Origin: Pseudomonadota bacterium
GTDB lineage: Bacteria > Pseudomonadota > Alphaproteobacteria > Micavibrionales > Micavibrionaceae
Reading direction: 5' to 3'
DNA: 5,995 nucleotides
NCBI GenBank assembly: GCA_016198545.1
Contig: JACQIJ010000117.1
Coordinates: 1-5,995, forward strand
Position numbers and translations under genes: made by a program. Numbering within the stretch: the stretch's first letter is position 1; every line of letters begins with the position of its first letter. Of this stretch, positions 4,255 to 5,995 are shown in pieces. The notes under the pieces were generated by a model. It was not told the origin of the DNA and made no database searches. It saw nothing but the letters and a program-made list of their open reading frames with translations.

Positions 4255-5995
4255 ATGGCTGAAATGGCAAAGAAACAACCTGAACAAACTCCTGCCGGGA
4301 ACGCGGAATACGGCGCGAAATCGATCAAGGTCCTCAAGGGGCTGGAGGCGGTGCGCAAGCGCCCCGGCATGTATATCGGCGACACCGATGACGGCACGGG
4401 GCTGCATCATATGGTGTATGAGGTCGTCGACAACGCGATCGACGAATCGCTTGCCGGTCATTGTGACCGCATCGACATCGTTCTGAACGCCGACGGATCG
4501 GTGACCGTGCGCGATAACGGCCGCGGCATTCCCGTCGATATTCATCCGGAGGAAAAAGTTTCGGCCGCGCAGGTCATCATGTGCCAGCTGCACGCGGGCG
4601 GGAAGTTCGACCAGAATTCCTACAAAGTCTCCGGCGGTCTGCATGGCGTCGGCGTATCCGTCGTCAATGCGCTTTCTACGCGGCTCGATCTGCGCATCTG
4701 GCGCGAGGGCAAGGAATGGTTTATGCGCTTCAAGGACGGTGATCCCGAAGCGCCGCTGAAATCCACCGGCGACATGAAGCCGGGCCAGCGCAACGGAACG
4801 GAAGTCACCTTCCTGCCGTCGCCGCAGACGTTCACGATGACGACATTCGATTTTGAAACGCTGGAAGACCGCCTGCGCGAACTGGCGTTCCTGAACTCCG
4901 GCGTCAATATCTACCTGTCCGATCTGCGTAACGGAGAGAAAAGGGAAATCAATCTCCACTATGAAGGCGGGATCGAAAGCTTCGTCGCATGGCTCGATCG
5001 CAACAAGACGCCCCTTATCCGCAAGCCGATCTACATCAAGGCGGATGACGGGAAAATGGTCGTGGAAGCGGCGATGGAATGGACGGACGCGTACCACGAA
5101 ACCATGCTGTGCTTCACCAACAACATCCCGCAGGGTGACGGCGGCACGCATTTGCAGGGCTTCCGCAGCGCGATGACCCGCGTTATCACCAAATACGCCG
5201 AAGACAGCGGGATTCTCAAAAAAGAGAAAATCAAGCCGACCGGCGATGACATGCGCGAAGGGCTTTCCTGCGTTCTGTCCGTGAAAGTTCCCGACCCGAA
5301 ATTCTCCTCCCAGACGAAGGACAAGCTGGTGTCTTCCGAGGTGCGCCCGGTGGTGGAAGCGGCGATCGCCGAACATCTCGGCACGTGGCTGGAGGAAAAC
5401 CCGGCCGATGCGAAAAAGATCGTGGCCAAGATCGTGGAGGCCGCCGCCGCGCGCGAGGCCGCCCGCAAGGCCCGCGAAATGACGCGCCGCAAGGGCGTGA
5501 TGGATATTTCCACCCTGCCGGGGAAGCTGGCCGACTGTCAGGAGCGCGATCCGTCCAAATCCGAAATCTTCATCGTCGAGGGCGATTCCGCCGGCGGTTC
5601 GGCGAAGCAGGCGCGCAACCGCGCCAATCAGGCGATCATGCCGCTGCGCGGGAAAATCCTGAATGTCGAGCGCGCGCGCTTCGACAAGGTTCTGGGCAAC
5701 AACGAACTGGGCACGCTGATTACCGCGCTGGGCACCGGTATCGGGCCGGAGGAATTCAACGCCGACAAGGTACGTTACCACAAAATCATCATCATGACCG
5801 ACGCCGACGTGGACGGCTCGCACATCCGCACGCTCCTGCTGACCTTTTTCTTCCGGCACATGAAGGAGCTCATCGAGCGCGGGCACGTCTACATCGCCCA
5901 GCCCCCGCTCTACCGCATCAAGCACGGCAAGAAGGAGCAGTACATCACCGACGAGCGAGAGTTCGCGCGCGAGCTGATGAAGCAGGCGACCGAGG
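4255..5995 (+). CDS. gyrB: DNA gyrase subunit B (3' end outside window)
   Basis: GyrB is the ATPase and TOPRIM subunit of the GyrA2GyrB2 type II topoisomerase that introduces negative supercoils. The frame is open for 580 codons to the window end; the family is usually about 800 residues, so the last 220 or so are missing. The GHKL ATPase domain shows YEVVDNAID (Glu56 the expected general base, Asn60 for Mg), RDNGRGIP (Asp87, adenine contact) and GGLHGVGVSVVNALS (127 onward). The transducer has the QTK loop (353-355). The TOPRIM domain shows EGDSAGGSAKQ (442-452), PLRGKILNVE (463-472), MTDADVDGSHIRTLLL (514 onward) and AQPPLYRIK (548-556). ATG at 4255 is chosen as the first in-frame start; Met4 at 4264 is an alternative. 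Neither has a visible Shine-Dalgarno. The segment after the first TOPRIM motif reads ARNRANQAIM, slightly different from E. coli GRNRKNQAIL. Confidence 0.97.
   Translation, partial: MAEMAKKQPEQTPAGNAEYGAKSIKVLKGLEAVRKRPGMYIGDTDDGTGLHHMVYEVVDNAIDESLAGHCDRIDIVLNADGSVTVRDNGRGIPVDIHPEEKVSAAQVIMCQLHAGGKFDQNSYKVSGGLHGVGVSVVNALSTRLDLRIWREGKEWFMRFKDGDPEAPLKSTGDMKPGQRNGTEVTFLPSPQTFTMTTFDFETLEDRLRELAFLNSGVNIYLSDLRNGEKREINLHYEGGIESFVAWLDRNKTPLIRKPIYIKADDGKMVVEAAMEWTDAYHETMLCFTNNIPQGDGGTHLQGFRSAMTRVITKYAEDSGILKKEKIKPTGDDMREGLSCVLSVKVPDPKFSSQTKDKLVSSEVRPVVEAAIAEHLGTWLEENPADAKKIVAKIVEAAAAREAARKAREMTRRKGVMDISTLPGKLADCQERDPSKSEIFIVEGDSAGGSAKQARNRANQAIMPLRGKILNVERARFDKVLGNNELGTLITALGTGIGPEEFNADKVRYHKIIIMTDADVDGSHIRTLLLTFFFRHMKELIERGHVYIAQPPLYRIKHGKKEQYITDEREFARELMKQATE

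Noticed and set aside
4228..5925. A 565-codon open frame on the minus strand.
   Set aside because: It lies wholly opposite gyrB, whose protein motifs are unmistakable; the reverse frame is His/Arg/Asp-rich with no recognisable domain.

Overview
The window looks like chromosomal DNA of an alphaproteobacterium, probably close to the replication origin. The evidence is the dnaN, recF and gyrB protein sequences, the DnaN-RecF-GyrB gene order and a GC content of roughly 55-60 % over the housekeeping genes. I cannot name the genus. The window begins inside dnaN (beta sliding clamp) and ends inside gyrB (DNA gyrase subunit B).

Layout: dnaN C-terminal part (1-694, +); a glycerophosphodiester phosphodiesterase-like gene 8 nt downstream (703-1548, +); a 58-nt spacer with an inverted repeat and a possible promoter; recF (1607-2812, +); a convergent small gene for a predicted secreted protein of unknown function (2820-3083, -); a divergent intergenic region of 119 nt; a ten-helix DMT/EamA-type membrane transporter (3203-4120, +); a 134-nt AT-rich region with two terminator-like hairpins and a possible promoter; and gyrB (4255 to the window end, +). 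The classical dnaN-recF-gyrB cluster is therefore interrupted twice, and two of the three inserted genes (the phosphodiesterase and the small secreted protein) have visibly lower GC than their neighbours.

The most notable signal is inside recF. About 27 extra residues (roughly 65-91) lie between the Walker A region and the next conserved strand. They are encoded by a 69-nt palindromic element (1808-1876) that folds as an outer stem enclosing two hairpins. It resembles dispersed intergenic palindromic repeats of proteobacteria that encode PNPL..GERE-like peptides, and by analogy with Rickettsia palindromic elements it seems to have inserted in frame into an essential-type repair gene without breaking it. 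All RecF ATPase motifs are intact on both sides.

Functionally, DnaN (processivity clamp), RecF (loading of RecA at gaps and fork repair) and GyrB (supercoiling) form the replication and repair core. The phosphodiesterase, small secreted protein and transporter have no evident link to replication. recF, the transporter gene and gyrB lack well-placed Shine-Dalgarno sequences, whereas the phosphodiesterase and the small secreted protein have good ones.
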